A DNA stretch of 64,000 bases from Methylopila sp. M107 (GTDB lineage: Bacteria > Pseudomonadota > Alphaproteobacteria > Rhizobiales > Methylopilaceae), in assembly GCF_000384475.1 (NCBI RefSeq), contig NZ_ARWB01000001.1, forward strand, positions 3,872,501 through 3,936,500, in the 5' to 3' direction. The notes below the pieces were generated by a model. The model had not been told where the DNA came from. It made no database searches and saw only the letters and a list, made by a program, of their open reading frames with translations. Below, one piece after another: positions 28,245 to 37,163 of the stretch. Both the position numbers and the translations under genes were made by a program. Within the stretch, counting starts at the first letter, position 1, and the number at the start of each line of letters is the position of its first letter.

Positions 28245-28281
28245 GGCGGGCATTCTCCGAACGCCGGGCGGCACGCCACAA

Positions 28282-28311
28282 TTGCCGATAGTATGCGAAA
28301 CGCATACTATC
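28282..28311 (+). promoter_or_regulatory. parDE promoter with overlapping palindromic operator
   Basis: The palindrome GATAGTATGCG-AAA-CGCATACTATC (28287-28311) has perfect 11-bp arms. A sigma70-like promoter overlaps it: -35 TTGCCG at 28282-28287, a 17-nt spacer, and -10 TACTAT at 28305-28310. Autorepression by the ParD or ParD-ParE complex at such a site is the known behaviour of the family. Binding by this particular ParD is inferred. Confidence 0.8.
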
Positions 28312-28334
28312 TCGTTCTTGCGCTTGAGAAGCCA

Positions 28335-28631
28335 ATGTCGACCGTCGAAAAGATTACGATCGCCTTGACGCCGGAAATGGCCGCCTTCGTTCGCGACACC
28401 GTCGCGTCGGGTCAGTACGCCTCGACCAGCGAGGCGATCCGGGACGCGGTGCGGGAATGGCAGGAGCGGCGCGATCTGCTCGGCTATACGGTCGAGGAAC
28501 TGCGTGACCTCGTGCAGGAGGGCGTCGACAGCGGCCCGAGCGCGCGCCTTTCGATGGACGAGGTCAAGGCCGAAGCCCGTCGCCGCTTCGATCTGTCCGC
28601 ATGTGGAAAGCCGGCGATCCGCGGCGCCTGA
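28335..28631 (+). CDS. parD: ParD-like antitoxin
   Basis: A 98-residue ribbon-helix-helix protein: the N-terminal EKITIALTPEMAAFV strand-helix is followed by GQYASTSEAIRDAVREW, the ParD/CC2985 family core. The C-terminal tail, which neutralises the toxin, is Asp/Glu/Arg-rich. I chose ATG 28335; the frame open to 28293 starts inside the operator palindrome. It forms a type II toxin-antitoxin pair with the ParE-like gene that follows, and probably represses its own promoter at 28282-28311. Confidence 0.88.
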   Translation: MSTVEKITIALTPEMAAFVRDTVASGQYASTSEAIRDAVREWQERRDLLGYTVEELRDLVQEGVDSGPSARLSMDEVKAEARRRFDLSACGKPAIRGA

Positions 28632-28633
28632 CC

Positions 28634-28927
28634 GTGGCGCTCATCCGGACCGATCGAGCCGACGAAGACCTGATCGAAATCTGGTCCTACATCGCGGCGG
28701 ACGACGCTGCGGCGGCGGATCGGGTGATCGACGCGATCGGCTCCCGGTGGCTGCAACTGCTGCGGCATCCCTATTCCGGGGTCGCGCGGGAGGATGTCGG
28801 CCGCGGCGTTCGGCATCTTGTCGCCGGGCGCTATCTGACGCTCTACCGGCTCTCCGGCGCAGACATCGAGATCCTTCGCGTGCTGCACGGACGCCGAAGG
28901 CTCGATCGTCGCACCCCGCTCGCTTGA
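28634..28927 (+). CDS. parE: ParE-like toxin
   Basis: A 97-residue RelE/ParE-fold protein with [49 protein letters not shown] and the C-terminal VLHGRR of the family. ParE toxins inhibit DNA gyrase; the target here is inferred. GTG 28634, two bases after the parD stop, gives the usual length. ATG 28601 would add 11 residues and overlap parD by about 30 nt. Neither start has a good ribosome site, which suggests translation coupled to parD. Confidence 0.85.
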   Translation: MALIRTDRADEDLIEIWSYIAADDAAAADRVIDAIGSRWLQLLRHPYSGVAREDVGRGVRHLVAGRYLTLYRLSGADIEILRVLHGRRRLDRRTPLA

Positions 28928-29000
28928 AATTCATTCGCCCCCGGTCGAGTTTGCTGCGGCCTGCGACGCCCGTCAGGCGATCAGTCCCGGAGAACCCACA

Positions 29001-30644
29001 GTGTCGGCCGACGTCAGTCCCCTCGCCGGAAAGCCCATCGAACCGGAAAGGCTCGTCGACACGCCGCGGCTGATGACCGCCTATTTCACCGAGCGGCCGG
29101 ACGTTTCCGTCCCGGCCCAGCGCGTCGCCTTCGGCACGTCGGGGCATCGCGGCACGTCGCTCGACGCCGGCTTCACCGACGTCCACATCGCCGCCATCGC
29201 CCAGGCCGTCTGCCTCTACCGCGCCAAGGCCGGGATCGCCGGCCCGATGTTTTTGGGCAAGGACACCCATGCGCTCTCGGAGGCCGCGCACGCCACCGCG
29301 CTCGAGGTGCTGGCCGCGAACGGGGTCGAGGTGCGGATATCCGACGGCGCGCGCTTCACGCCGACGCCGGCGGTGAGCCACGCGATCCTCACCTACAATC
29401 GCGGCCGAGACGGCGGCTTCGCCGACGGCCTCGTCATCACGCCGTCGCACAATCCGCCCGAGGACGGCGGTTTCAAATACAATCCGCCGAACGGCGGCCC
29501 CGCCGGCGGCGAGGCGACCGGCTGGATCGAAAAGACCGCGAACGCCCTGATCGAGGACGGCCTCAAGAGCGTCAATCGCATTCCGCTCGCGAAGGCGCTG
29601 AAGGCTACGAATGTGAAACCGCACGATTTCCGCGCGGCCTATGTCGCGGACCTGAAAAACGTCGTCGACCTGGAGGCGATCCGCGCCGCGGGGGTGAAGA
29701 TCGGCGTCGACCCGCTCGGCGGTTCCGGGCTCGAATACTGGGACCTGATCGCGGACCTCTATGGCCTCGACCTCACCGTCACGAACCGCGCGGTCGACCC
29801 GACCTTCCGCTTCATGACGGCGGACTGGGACGGCAAGATCCGCATGGACTGCTCTTCGCCATACGCCATGGCGAAGCTGATCGAGCTCAAGGACCGCTTC
29901 GACGTCGCCTTCGCGAACGATCCTGACGCCGACCGCCACGGCGTCGTCGCCCCGTCGGTCGGGCTGCTCAACCCGAACCACTATCTCGCGGCCGCGATCT
30001 CCTATCTTGCGGAGCATCGCCCGGGCTGGTCGGGCGCGATCGGCAAGACGCTGGTGTCCTCCGCCGTGATCGATCGGCTGGCGGGGTCGCTCGGCCGAAA
30101 ACTCGTCGAGGTGCCGGTCGGCTTCAAATGGTTCGTGGACGGGCTGGTCGACGGCTCGCTGTTCTTCGGCGGCGAGGAGAGCGCCGGAGCCTCGTTCCTG
30201 CGCCGCGACGGCTCGGTCTGGACCACCGACAAGGACGGCCTGATCCTCGGCCTTCTCGCGGCCGAGATGACGGCCGTCACCGGCAAGGACCCCGGCGAGG
30301 TCTATGCCGGGCTGACCGAAAAGCTCGGCGCGCCGATCTACGCCCGCATCGACGCCCCGGCGACGCCGGAGGAAAAGGCGAAGCTGAAAAAACTCTCGCC
30401 CGAGAACGTGCCGGGCGACACGCTGGCGGGCGAGCCGATCAAGGATCGTCTCACCAAGGCGCCCGGCAATGGCGAGGACTTTGGGGGCGTGAAGGTCACG
30501 ACCGAGAACGGCTGGTTCGCCGCGCGTCCCTCCGGCACCGAGAACGTCTACAAGATCTATGCCGAGAGTTTTCTTGGAGAGGTTCACCTGAAGCGCATTC
30601 AGGACGAGGCGAAGGCGATCGTCTCGAAGGCCATCGGCGCCTGA
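29001..30644 (+). CDS. pgm: Phosphoglucomutase (alpha-D-glucose phosphate-specific)
   Basis: A 547-residue phosphohexomutase, the same length as E. coli Pgm. It interconverts glucose-1-phosphate and glucose-6-phosphate. Seen: [11 protein letters not shown], the catalytic serine loop [17 protein letters not shown], the metal site [15 protein letters not shown], and the phosphate-binding [15 protein letters not shown] 29001 has GGAG 9 nt upstream. It provides glucose-1-phosphate for the rmlA and UDP-glucose routes used in the left part of the window. Confidence 0.96.
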   Translation: MSADVSPLAGKPIEPERLVDTPRLMTAYFTERPDVSVPAQRVAFGTSGHRGTSLDAGFTDVHIAAIAQAVCLYRAKAGIAGPMFLGKDTHALSEAAHATALEVLAANGVEVRISDGARFTPTPAVSHAILTYNRGRDGGFADGLVITPSHNPPEDGGFKYNPPNGGPAGGEATGWIEKTANALIEDGLKSVNRIPLAKALKATNVKPHDFRAAYVADLKNVVDLEAIRAAGVKIGVDPLGGSGLEYWDLIADLYGLDLTVTNRAVDPTFRFMTADWDGKIRMDCSSPYAMAKLIELKDRFDVAFANDPDADRHGVVAPSVGLLNPNHYLAAAISYLAEHRPGWSGAIGKTLVSSAVIDRLAGSLGRKLVEVPVGFKWFVDGLVDGSLFFGGEESAGASFLRRDGSVWTTDKDGLILGLLAAEMTAVTGKDPGEVYAGLTEKLGAPIYARIDAPATPEEKAKLKKLSPENVPGDTLAGEPIKDRLTKAPGNGEDFGGVKVTTENGWFAARPSGTENVYKIYAESFLGEVHLKRIQDEAKAIVSKAIGA

Positions 30645-30645
30645 C

Positions 30646-30990
30646 TTGAGGGGCGCGGACCTCGTCTTCACGATCATCTTTGCGATCTGGTTCGTCGCCA
30701 TCGTCCTGTTCATCGCGGCGGTCTGGCTCGCGATCCGAGAGCGCAAACGCGGGCGCGGCGCGCGCGGCCGGCGAAGGGGCGACGCCGCCGACAGCACTGT
30801 GGGATCGTCGAGCGGCTCCTCGTCGTCTTCAGAATCCGGAAGCCGCGCCTCCGACGGCGACGCCCCGTCGGGCGGCGGCGGATCGTCCGGCGGAGCCGGC
30901 GCGTCGGGCTCCTGGGGCGACTCCGACGGCGGCGGCGGCGGAGACAGCGGCGGCGGGGGAGGGGACGGCGGCGGAGGCGGCGGGGATTGA
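30646..30990 (+). CDS. Small membrane protein with Gly/Ser-rich tail, uncharacterised
   Basis: A 114-residue frame starting at TTG 30646, one base after the pgm stop. Residues 5-31 form one strong membrane helix (LVFTIIFAIWFVAIVLFIAA), then a basic stretch, then a tail made almost only of Gly, Ser and Asp. The order (helix, positive cluster, disordered tail) is what a real single-pass protein would show. The tail is also what GC-rich simple sequence encodes, and there is no family match, so it is only probable. Confidence 0.45.
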   Translation: MRGADLVFTIIFAIWFVAIVLFIAAVWLAIRERKRGRGARGRRRGDAADSTVGSSSGSSSSSESGSRASDGDAPSGGGGSSGGAGASGSWGDSDGGGGGDSGGGGGDGGGGGGD

Positions 30991-30999
30991 ACCCCTCGC

Positions 31000-31110
31000 C
31001 TTGTCCCGGCCTTGAGCCAGGACGCAGAGCCTCGACGTTTCGGAATGATCGATACGGCGAGAGGGGTCTGATCCGTGGCGCGTCTTGTCCTGGCTCGATG
31101 CCGGGACAAG
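31000..31110. repeat. Inverted repeat with 24-nt arms flanking about 63 nt
   Basis: CTTGTCCCGGCCTTGAGCCA plus GGAC (31000-31023) is the inverted counterpart of 31087-31110, with two or three mismatches in the middle of the arm. It lies between the small membrane protein and gcdH, which are convergent. It looks like a dispersed palindromic element of a second type, unlike the CCCTCCCC family in this window. Confidence 0.65.
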
Positions 31111-31119
31111 ACGGGGGCC

Positions 31120-32346
31120 TCAGAACGCCGAAAGCCCCGTCTGCGCCCGTCCAAGGATCAGCGCGTGGACGTCGGCCGTTCCCTCATAGGTGTTCACCGC
31201 CTCGAGGTTTTGCATCACGCGCATGACGTCGAAATCGTCCGAAATCCCGTTTCCGCCCAGAATGTCGCGGGCCTCGCGCGCGATCGCGAGCGCCTTGCCG
31301 CAATTGTTGCGCTTGATCAGCGAGATCGCCTCCGCGGCGAGCCGTCCCTCGTCCATCAGCCGCCCGGCGCGCAGGCAGAGGTGCAGCCCGAGCGCGATCT
31401 CAGTCTGCATGTCGGCGAGCTTCTTTTGGACCAGTTGCGTCTGCGCGAGCGGCCGCCCGAACTGTTTCCGGTCGAGCGCGTAGTCGCGCGCCGCATGCCA
31501 GCAGAACTCCGCCGCTCCCATCACGCCCCAGGCGATGCCGAAGCGCGCGCGGTTCAGGCAGCCGAACGGCCCTTTCAGGCCCGAGACGTTGGGCAGCAGC
31601 GCGCCGTCGCCGACCTCGACGCCGTCGAGGACGATTTCGCCGGTCGGCGAGGCGCGGAGCGCGAGCTTGCCTTCGATCTTCGGGGTCGATAGTCCCGCGG
31701 CGCCCCGCTCGACGAGGAATCCGCGCACCCGGCCCTCGTCGGCCGCGGACCGCGCCCAGACGACGAACAGGTCCGCGACGGGGGCGTTGGAGATCCATGT
31801 CTTCGCGCCGGTCAGCCGGTAGCCCGTCGCGGTCTTCTCAGCGCGCGTCCGCATGGCGGACGGGTCGGAGCCCGCATCCGGCTCGGTCAGCCCGAACGCG
31901 CCGACGATCTCGCCGCGCGCGAGGCCGGGCAGGTAGCGCGCCTTCTGCGCCGCGTCGCCATAGGCGTGGATCGGGTGCATCACCAGCGACGACTGCACGC
32001 TCATCGCTGACCGGTAGCCGGAGTCGACCCGCTCGATCTCGCGCGCCGCGAGCCCGTAGGCGACGTAGCCCAGCCCCGACCCGCCGCTCTCCTCGGGCAG
32101 GGTCGCGCCGAGCAGGCCGAGCGCGCCCATGCCGGTCAGCACGGCCGGATCATACGCCTCCGTCCGATAGGCCTCGCGGATGCGCGGGCGGAGTTCGCTC
32201 TCGGCGAAGGCGCGCGCCGCATCCCTGACGAGCCGCTCCTCCTCGCCGAGCTCGCCTTCGAGATCGAACGGATCGGTCCAGTCGAACGACGGCGCCGGCG
32301 GTTCCGTCAGGCGGTCCTGCGTCTGGCTCAACGAAGCGGCTTCCAT
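31120..32346 (-). CDS. gcdH: Glutaryl-CoA dehydrogenase
   Basis: A 408-residue acyl-CoA dehydrogenase family flavoenzyme. [20 protein letters not shown] is characteristic of GcdH, which oxidises and decarboxylates glutaryl-CoA to crotonyl-CoA in lysine and aromatic breakdown. Also seen: [15 protein letters not shown] (FAD site), [25 protein letters not shown], and [16 protein letters not shown] with the catalytic Glu. I chose ATG 32346; the frame open to 33009 runs antisense to the neighbouring glycosyltransferase. It is divergent from that gene and convergent with pgm. Confidence 0.92.
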   Translation of the reverse strand: MEAASLSQTQDRLTEPPAPSFDWTDPFDLEGELGEEERLVRDAARAFAESELRPRIREAYRTEAYDPAVLTGMGALGLLGATLPEESGGSGLGYVAYGLAAREIERVDSGYRSAMSVQSSLVMHPIHAYGDAAQKARYLPGLARGEIVGAFGLTEPDAGSDPSAMRTRAEKTATGYRLTGAKTWISNAPVADLFVVWARSAADEGRVRGFLVERGAAGLSTPKIEGKLALRASPTGEIVLDGVEVGDGALLPNVSGLKGPFGCLNRARFGIAWGVMGAAEFCWHAARDYALDRKQFGRPLAQTQLVQKKLADMQTEIALGLHLCLRAGRLMDEGRLAAEAISLIKRNNCGKALAIAREARDILGGNGISDDFDVMRVMQNLEAVNTYEGTADVHALILGRAQTGLSAF

Positions 32347-32472
32347 TTTGTACGGGGAGGGCGTCGGGCGATTATCGGGCGCGAGGGCGGCGCGAAAAGC
32401 CGTCAGCGCCTTTGCGGAAGCGCCCAGCGGTGTTAGGTCGCCCAAGACCTTCCGGCCGAGATCCAACCGCCC

Positions 32473-33729
32473 ATGCCGCGCACCGTTCTCGACGTCACTC
32501 GGCTCCTGACCCGCGCGGGCAACGCGGTCGCGACCGGCGTCGACCGCGTCGAACTCGCTTATGCGCGGCGCGCGCTCGCCATGCCGGCGGACCGGGTCGG
32601 TTTCGCGGCGGTGCTGGGCCCTCGCTCGGTGCCGCTCGACGCCGAACGGGTGCGCCGCTTCGTCGAGACGCTCGACGCCGGCTGGCGCGGCGTCTCCGGC
32701 GACGACGAGGCCGCCCGGCGGCTCGCCGCGACGCTCGGCGCGCCGCGGCCCGACCGGCCCGAAGCGGTTGCGCCGAAGGTCGATCCGAAGCGTCTCGCCT
32801 TGCGGCTCAAGGCCTCGTCCGCGCTCGCCCTCTCGCGGTCGCCCATCGAACCGGGCGACGCCTACGTCCACGTCTCGCATCTGCGCCTCGACCGGCGCGC
32901 GGTCTTCGCGAGGCTGAAGCGGCAGGGCGCGCGGCTCACGATCCTGGTGCACGACCTGATCCCGATCCGCTTTCCGGAGTACGGCCGGCCGGGCGAGGAC
33001 GACCGGCATCGGCTCCGCATGGCCACCGCGATCGAAACCGCCACGACGCTGATCGCAAATTCAGCCGACACGGCCCGCGATCTCGCCGCCTTCGCGCGCG
33101 AGGCGGGCCTCGTCTCGCCGCCGATCGTCACCGCGCCGCTCGGGCTCGAGCCGGGCTTTGCGCCCGACGCCGCGCCGCTCGTCGCCGCAAAACCCTATTT
33201 CGTCACGCTCGGCACCATCGAGCCCCGCAAGAACCACCTCCTCCTGCTCCACGTCTGGCGGCGGCTCGCCGAACGCATGGGGGAGGCGACGCCGAAACTC
33301 GTGCTCGTCGGGCGGCGCGGCTGGGAGAACGAGATGGTGCTCGACCTGCTCGACCGGTCGCCCGCAATCCGCGCGCATGTCGTCGAGGCGAACGATCTCT
33401 CGGACGTCGCGCTGACGGCGCTGATCAAGGGCGCGCGGGCGCTGCTGTTCCCGAGCTTTTCGGAGGGTTACGGCCTGCCGCTCGCGGAAGCGCTGGCGCT
33501 GGGCTCGCCCGCGCTCGCCTCCGACCTGCCGGCCTTTCGCGAGATCGCCGGCGAGCGCGTCGACTATCTCGATCCGCTCGCCGGCCCGGACTGGGAGCGC
33601 GCCGTGGTCGACTACGCAGATCCGGCGAACGGCCGCCGCGCCGAGGCCGTCGCGCGGATCGCGGGGTATTCCGCGCCGACATGGGACGAGCATTTCCGGA
33701 TCGCGCGCGGCGCGACCGGGCTGGACTGA
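32473..33729 (+). CDS. Glycosyltransferase family 4 protein
   Basis: A 418-residue GT-B fold transferase. The donor-binding half has [23 protein letters not shown] and [20 protein letters not shown], in which the E-x7-E motif of the GT4/GT1 retaining family is visible. The N-terminal acceptor half starts [16 protein letters not shown]. It converges with the capsule export genes at 33746 with only 16 nt between stops, so a role in making the exported polysaccharide is likely. The sugar is not predictable. Confidence 0.88.
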   Translation: MPRTVLDVTRLLTRAGNAVATGVDRVELAYARRALAMPADRVGFAAVLGPRSVPLDAERVRRFVETLDAGWRGVSGDDEAARRLAATLGAPRPDRPEAVAPKVDPKRLALRLKASSALALSRSPIEPGDAYVHVSHLRLDRRAVFARLKRQGARLTILVHDLIPIRFPEYGRPGEDDRHRLRMATAIETATTLIANSADTARDLAAFAREAGLVSPPIVTAPLGLEPGFAPDAAPLVAAKPYFVTLGTIEPRKNHLLLLHVWRRLAERMGEATPKLVLVGRRGWENEMVLDLLDRSPAIRAHVVEANDLSDVALTALIKGARALLFPSFSEGYGLPLAEALALGSPALASDLPAFREIAGERVDYLDPLAGPDWERAVVDYADPANGRRAEAVARIAGYSAPTWDEHFRIARGATGLD

Positions 33730-33748
33730 GGCCGCGTTTCCGGCCTCA
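33727..33748. terminator. Hairpin shared by two convergent stop codons
   Basis: TGAGGCCG (33727-33734) pairs perfectly with CGGCCTCA (33741-33748) around the loop CGTTTC. The TGA that ends the plus-strand glycosyltransferase and the TGA (as TCA) that ends the minus-strand export gene form the two ends of the stem. No T tract follows, so it may act as a bidirectional, factor-assisted terminator. Confidence 0.5.
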
Positions 33749-35248
33749 GGCGGTGTGGTCGCGGATGCCGTAGAAGATCAGCACGCCGATCGCCCAGGCG
33801 AGCGCCGAGCAGAGCAGCACCAGCAGGATCATCTGCATGCGCGCCGGATAGAGCGAGTCTTCCGGCAGATGCGGCTCGACGAAGGTGGTGAGGTATCGGG
33901 CCTGCTGCTCGGCGCGCATGCGCGTCGACTCCACCGAGGTGGTCGCGGCGTTGTAGGCCACCTGCGCGATGTCGCGCTCGGTCTGCAGCGCCTCGAACTC
34001 GGTCAGGTTTGCCGAAATCAGGCCCTTGGTCTTGGCGTCCTTCTGGGCCTGCCCGCCGATCTTGGACTTTTCGCGCTCGATCTGGGAGCGGATGGAGTCG
34101 ATCTGCTGACGGAGCACCCGGATCGACGGCGCGTCCTTGTTGAGGAACGCCGAGCGGCCGGCGATGTCCGCCTCCTGCTTGGCGAGTTCGGCCTCGAGAT
34201 TGGCGATGAGCGTGCTCTTCGCGGTCGCGGCGGTGACCGGATCGGTCTCGCCCATGCGGTCGCGATACTCCTGCACGGCCTTGCGGGCGAATTTCAGCCG
34301 CAGCTCGGCGCGTGACTGCTCCTGCTTGGCGAGCGCGATGGCGTCCTCGCGCGCGCGCTCGGTCAGCTTGTTCACGAGCTTCTCGCTCTCGCGAATGGTG
34401 TCGCGCGCGATGCGCAGCGCGTCGTCAGGCGTGAACGCCCGGACCGTGAAGGTGATGACGCCCGAGATCGGCTCGAAATACACCCAGGACACCGAGTTCC
34501 AGAAGATCGTGAGATGCTCGATCGTGTCCTCGAAATCGTAAGGACGGTACTTGGCGACGAAGTCGGCCCTCTCGCTGGTGTAGACCTTGCGGAGGTCGAT
34601 CGACTTCTGGAGGTTGGAGACGAGCTGGGAGCTCTCGATGAACTGCGAGACGATGTAGCTGTCCGCCGTGGTCGAGCTCGCGCCGGCGCTGAGCCCCGTC
34701 AGCGCGCCGAGCGCGTCGGCCGCGCCGGGCGAGTCGTCCGGCCCGCGGACCGCGAAGCGCGCTTCCGCGACATATTGCGGCGCCGCAATAAACGTGTAGT
34801 AGACCGCGGCCAGCATGGTGGGCAGCGCGATCGCGAGAAGCGCCGAGATTCGGATGTAGTTCGTCCGGCCCTTCGCCTTGACGGAGCGCGCGGGCGCGAT
34901 GGCGCCGCGCATCGCAGGCGCGAGTTCGCGGCGGGCGCCGTCGCGCCTCGGCAGCGCGACGACCGTGTTGGCGGGCCGCGGCGCGACCGCGCGGCCGGCG
35001 GCCGGCGCGACGGCGCTTCCGCCGTTCTCCGCCGCCGTCGTCGCGGCCTTGAGGGCCCTGCGCGCCGCGCGAAGTTGTTGTCGCGCCGCGAGTTCTTCAG
35101 GCGACATGGGCGCGGGGGCGGGCTCCGGCTTCACCTCCGGTTCGGCCGCTTTCGGCTGGCCGGGCTCAGACAGGCTCTTCAGCACCGTTCTCGCGCGCGC
35201 GCCGAGCGGCACGTCGTTCCCGCTTCCTCTCGCTGAGTTGTCCGTCAT
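33746..35248 (-). CDS. Capsule polysaccharide export inner-membrane protein, KpsE/Wzz-like
   Basis: A 500-residue protein of the KpsE/CtrB/BexC (PCP-3) family. Residues 1-130 are a cytoplasmic Pro/Ala/Arg-rich extension. A membrane helix lies near 134-156 (LLAIALPTMLAAVYY), then YVAEARFAVRG, a long coiled-coil periplasmic part (residues about 300-450), and a C-terminal helix near 472-494. These proteins span the periplasm between the ABC exporter and the outer-membrane channel. Its start overlaps the end of the upstream ATPase-like gene by 83 nt; Met48 (35107) is an alternative without overlap but lacks a ribosome site. Confidence 0.85.
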   Translation of the reverse strand: MTDNSARGSGNDVPLGARARTVLKSLSEPGQPKAAEPEVKPEPAPAPMSPEELAARQQLRAARRALKAATTAAENGGSAVAPAAGRAVAPRPANTVVALPRRDGARRELAPAMRGAIAPARSVKAKGRTNYIRISALLAIALPTMLAAVYYTFIAAPQYVAEARFAVRGPDDSPGAADALGALTGLSAGASSTTADSYIVSQFIESSQLVSNLQKSIDLRKVYTSERADFVAKYRPYDFEDTIEHLTIFWNSVSWVYFEPISGVITFTVRAFTPDDALRIARDTIRESEKLVNKLTERAREDAIALAKQEQSRAELRLKFARKAVQEYRDRMGETDPVTAATAKSTLIANLEAELAKQEADIAGRSAFLNKDAPSIRVLRQQIDSIRSQIEREKSKIGGQAQKDAKTKGLISANLTEFEALQTERDIAQVAYNAATTSVESTRMRAEQQARYLTTFVEPHLPEDSLYPARMQMILLVLLCSALAWAIGVLIFYGIRDHTA

Positions 35249-35918
35249 CCTGAGCCTTGTCCTGCGCCGTGATCAGATACGTGTAGACTTCGGCAGCCTC
35301 ATCGAAATTATCATAGAACGTCAGTAAACCCTGGTCGAGAACCAATCCCGCATCGCAAAAACCGGTCAGCAACTCTGGCTTCGTGCTGGCCCAGACCAGC
35401 GAGCCGCGTTCGACCCGGTCGATGATCGCGGCGTGGGCCGCGTCGGCGGTCGCGTCCGGCAGCCTCGGCAGCTTTTCGTCCACGAAGTACCAGTCGAACT
35501 GCAGCGCGAGCGTGAGGCCGAGTTCGAGCGCCCGGCGCTCCGGTCCCAGATACTGTTTCAGCAGTTTGCCGCGGATGGGACGGACGCCGCTCAGCGTGGC
35601 GGCGATCCGGGTGATCTCGTCGGGGTCGACCCCGTAGACACGCCCGAGAAAGCTCGCATTCTGGCTGACCGTTCCGTTGTTGTCCGAGAAGCCGCTGTAA
35701 TCCATCGGCCAGCAAGGCACGCCCACGCGGCGGACCACGCCCTTGTCCGGTTCGTCGACGCCGGACAGGACCCGCAGCACGATATTGTTGTTCGCTGGGA
35801 TCGCGCCGAGCAGTCCGACCCTGTGGCCGGCCGGAATGACGACCGACGCCCCGCTCAGGGCCGGCTTGCCCAGCGCGGCCTTCTTGTGGCCCTTCCAGAC
35901 GTCGTACAGCTCGATCAT
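35166..35918 (-). CDS. KpsT-like ABC transporter ATP-binding protein with degenerate catalytic motifs
   Basis: A 250-residue protein aligning over its length with capsule exporter ATPases (KpsT, CtrD). Where KpsT has GAGKST in the Walker A loop, this protein reads PANNNI (residues 41-46), so the ATP-binding lysine is lost. The LSGG-type signature is replaced by LGPERR and the switch histidine by threonine (VWASTK). Walker B acidic residues remain (FVDE, 145-148). It should therefore bind or hydrolyse ATP poorly or not at all. The C-terminal 30 residues are Arg-rich and overlap the kpsE-like gene. No permease gene (kpsM) lies beside it. Confidence 0.82.
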   Translation of the reverse strand: MIELYDVWKGHKKAALGKPALSGASVVIPAGHRVGLLGAIPANNNIVLRVLSGVDEPDKGVVRRVGVPCWPMDYSGFSDNNGTVSQNASFLGRVYGVDPDEITRIAATLSGVRPIRGKLLKQYLGPERRALELGLTLALQFDWYFVDEKLPRLPDATADAAHAAIIDRVERGSLVWASTKPELLTGFCDAGLVLDQGLLTFYDNFDEAAEVYTYLITAQDKAQDDGQLSERKRERRAARRARENGAEEPV

Positions 35919-36207
35919 TGGACGACGCCCCGGAGCCTAAGCCCCCCGTCCTGCTGCGCCGCGGCGACGTCGGGCCCATGGCGCAGACATGCGCGCGCTT
36001 CGCGCGGGAGCCGCGCGGAGGCGCATTCGGAGCGCGCGCAAGGCGCGGCTGAGGCGGAAATCGTCACGTCGCTCGGGCCGTCGGCGTTTCGTTCACACTG
36101 GGCGATCCAGCCGGACTCTCGCAAGAAGCTGGCAAGATGATGGCCTCGCGAGCGCGCCAGTCAACTCCGGGAGGTCATGAGCCGGCGCTTGCGCCGCGAC
36201 CATGTGG

Positions 36208-36597
36208 TCACGCGCTCAGCCGCTGGCGGCCCGATGCGCCGAGCGCGTCGCGGACGGCGGCGCGGATCTGGTCGAGCGAAAACGGCTTGGTGACGACGTC
36301 GTGGATCAGAGCGTCGAGGCCGGCGGCGCGTTCGCGCTGATCGGCGTAGCCGGTCATCAGCAGGATCGTCAGGCCGGGATATTCGCGGGCGCTCGCCAGC
36401 GCCAGCGCGATCCCGTCCATCATCGGCATGCGGATATCGGTCAGCAACAGGTCGAAGGCGCCGCCTTCGGCCGTCAGCTTGTCGAGCGCGTCGGCGCCGT
36501 CGACGGCGGCCATGACCTCGTGGCCGTCGAGTTCGAGCGCCCGCTTGACGAAGGAGCGCACCGCGTCCTCGTCGTCGCTCAGCAGAATCCGCGCCAT
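36208..36597 (-). CDS. cpdR: Single-domain response regulator, CpdR-like
   Basis: A 129-residue receiver domain starting MARILLSDDEDAVRSFVKRA. Phospho-acceptor Asp is in LLLTDIRMPMMDG, and the Thr and Lys switch residues are in LLMTGYADQ and VVTKPFSLDQI. The sequence resembles CpdR, which in Caulobacter directs ClpXP to degrade CtrA and other substrates when unphosphorylated. The identity is by overall likeness and by its place next to hpt, so it is moderately sure. A CtrA-type box lies nearby at 38079. Confidence 0.75.
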   Translation of the reverse strand: MARILLSDDEDAVRSFVKRALELDGHEVMAAVDGADALDKLTAEGGAFDLLLTDIRMPMMDGIALALASAREYPGLTILLMTGYADQRERAAGLDALIHDVVTKPFSLDQIRAAVRDALGASGRQRLSA

Positions 36598-36611
36598 GTG
36601 CGTCGCTCTCC

Positions 36612-37163
36612 TCAGCTCTCCGCGCTTTCGCCCTCGACCTCGACAACGCCGACGAAGGGCAGCTCTCGATAGGCGTGCGCGACGTCCATGCCGTAGCCGA
36701 CGACGAACACGTCCGGGCAGACGAAGCCGACGAGGTCCGGCTCGACCCGCACCGCCCGCTTGTTGGGCTTTTCCAGCAGCACGCAGGTCAGCACCCTGCG
36801 GGCGCCGCGCGCCGCCATCAGGTCCTTGGCGAAGGCGAGCGTGCGGCCCGATTCCAGAATGTCGTCGACCAGCAGCACGTCGCGCCCGGCGACGTCGCTG
36901 TCGATGTCATGGACGATCCGGACCGCGCCGCTCGACACCGTGCTCTCGCGGTAGCTCGACAGCGACAGGAACTCGACCTCGGGGGCCAGCCCCGCCTGGT
37001 GCAGCGCGCGGATCAGGTCGGCGGCGAAGACGAAGCTTCCCTTCAGGACGGCGATGACGAGCAGCCGCTCGCAGCCGAGCGTCGCAATCTCGTCGGCGAG
37101 CTCTCCGTTGCGGGAGGCGATCGTCTCGGACGAAAACAGGACATTCACGCGACGGCCCATCAA
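36612..37163 (-). CDS. hpt: Hypoxanthine phosphoribosyltransferase
   Basis: A 183-residue purine salvage enzyme that converts hypoxanthine (and guanine) with PRPP to IMP or GMP. Seen: VLKGSFVFAADLIRAL, the PRPP-binding loop LLVDDILESGRTLAF, EKPNKRAV and FVVGYGMD. Length is typical. Its start overlaps the stop of the zinc-ribbon gene upstream by a few bases, so the minus-strand group zinc-ribbon, hpt, cpdR-like probably forms one operon. Confidence 0.95.
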   Translation of the reverse strand: MMGRRVNVLFSSETIASRNGELADEIATLGCERLLVIAVLKGSFVFAADLIRALHQAGLAPEVEFLSLSSYRESTVSSGAVRIVHDIDSDVAGRDVLLVDDILESGRTLAFAKDLMAARGARRVLTCVLLEKPNKRAVRVEPDLVGFVCPDVFVVGYGMDVAHAYRELPFVGVVEVEGESAES

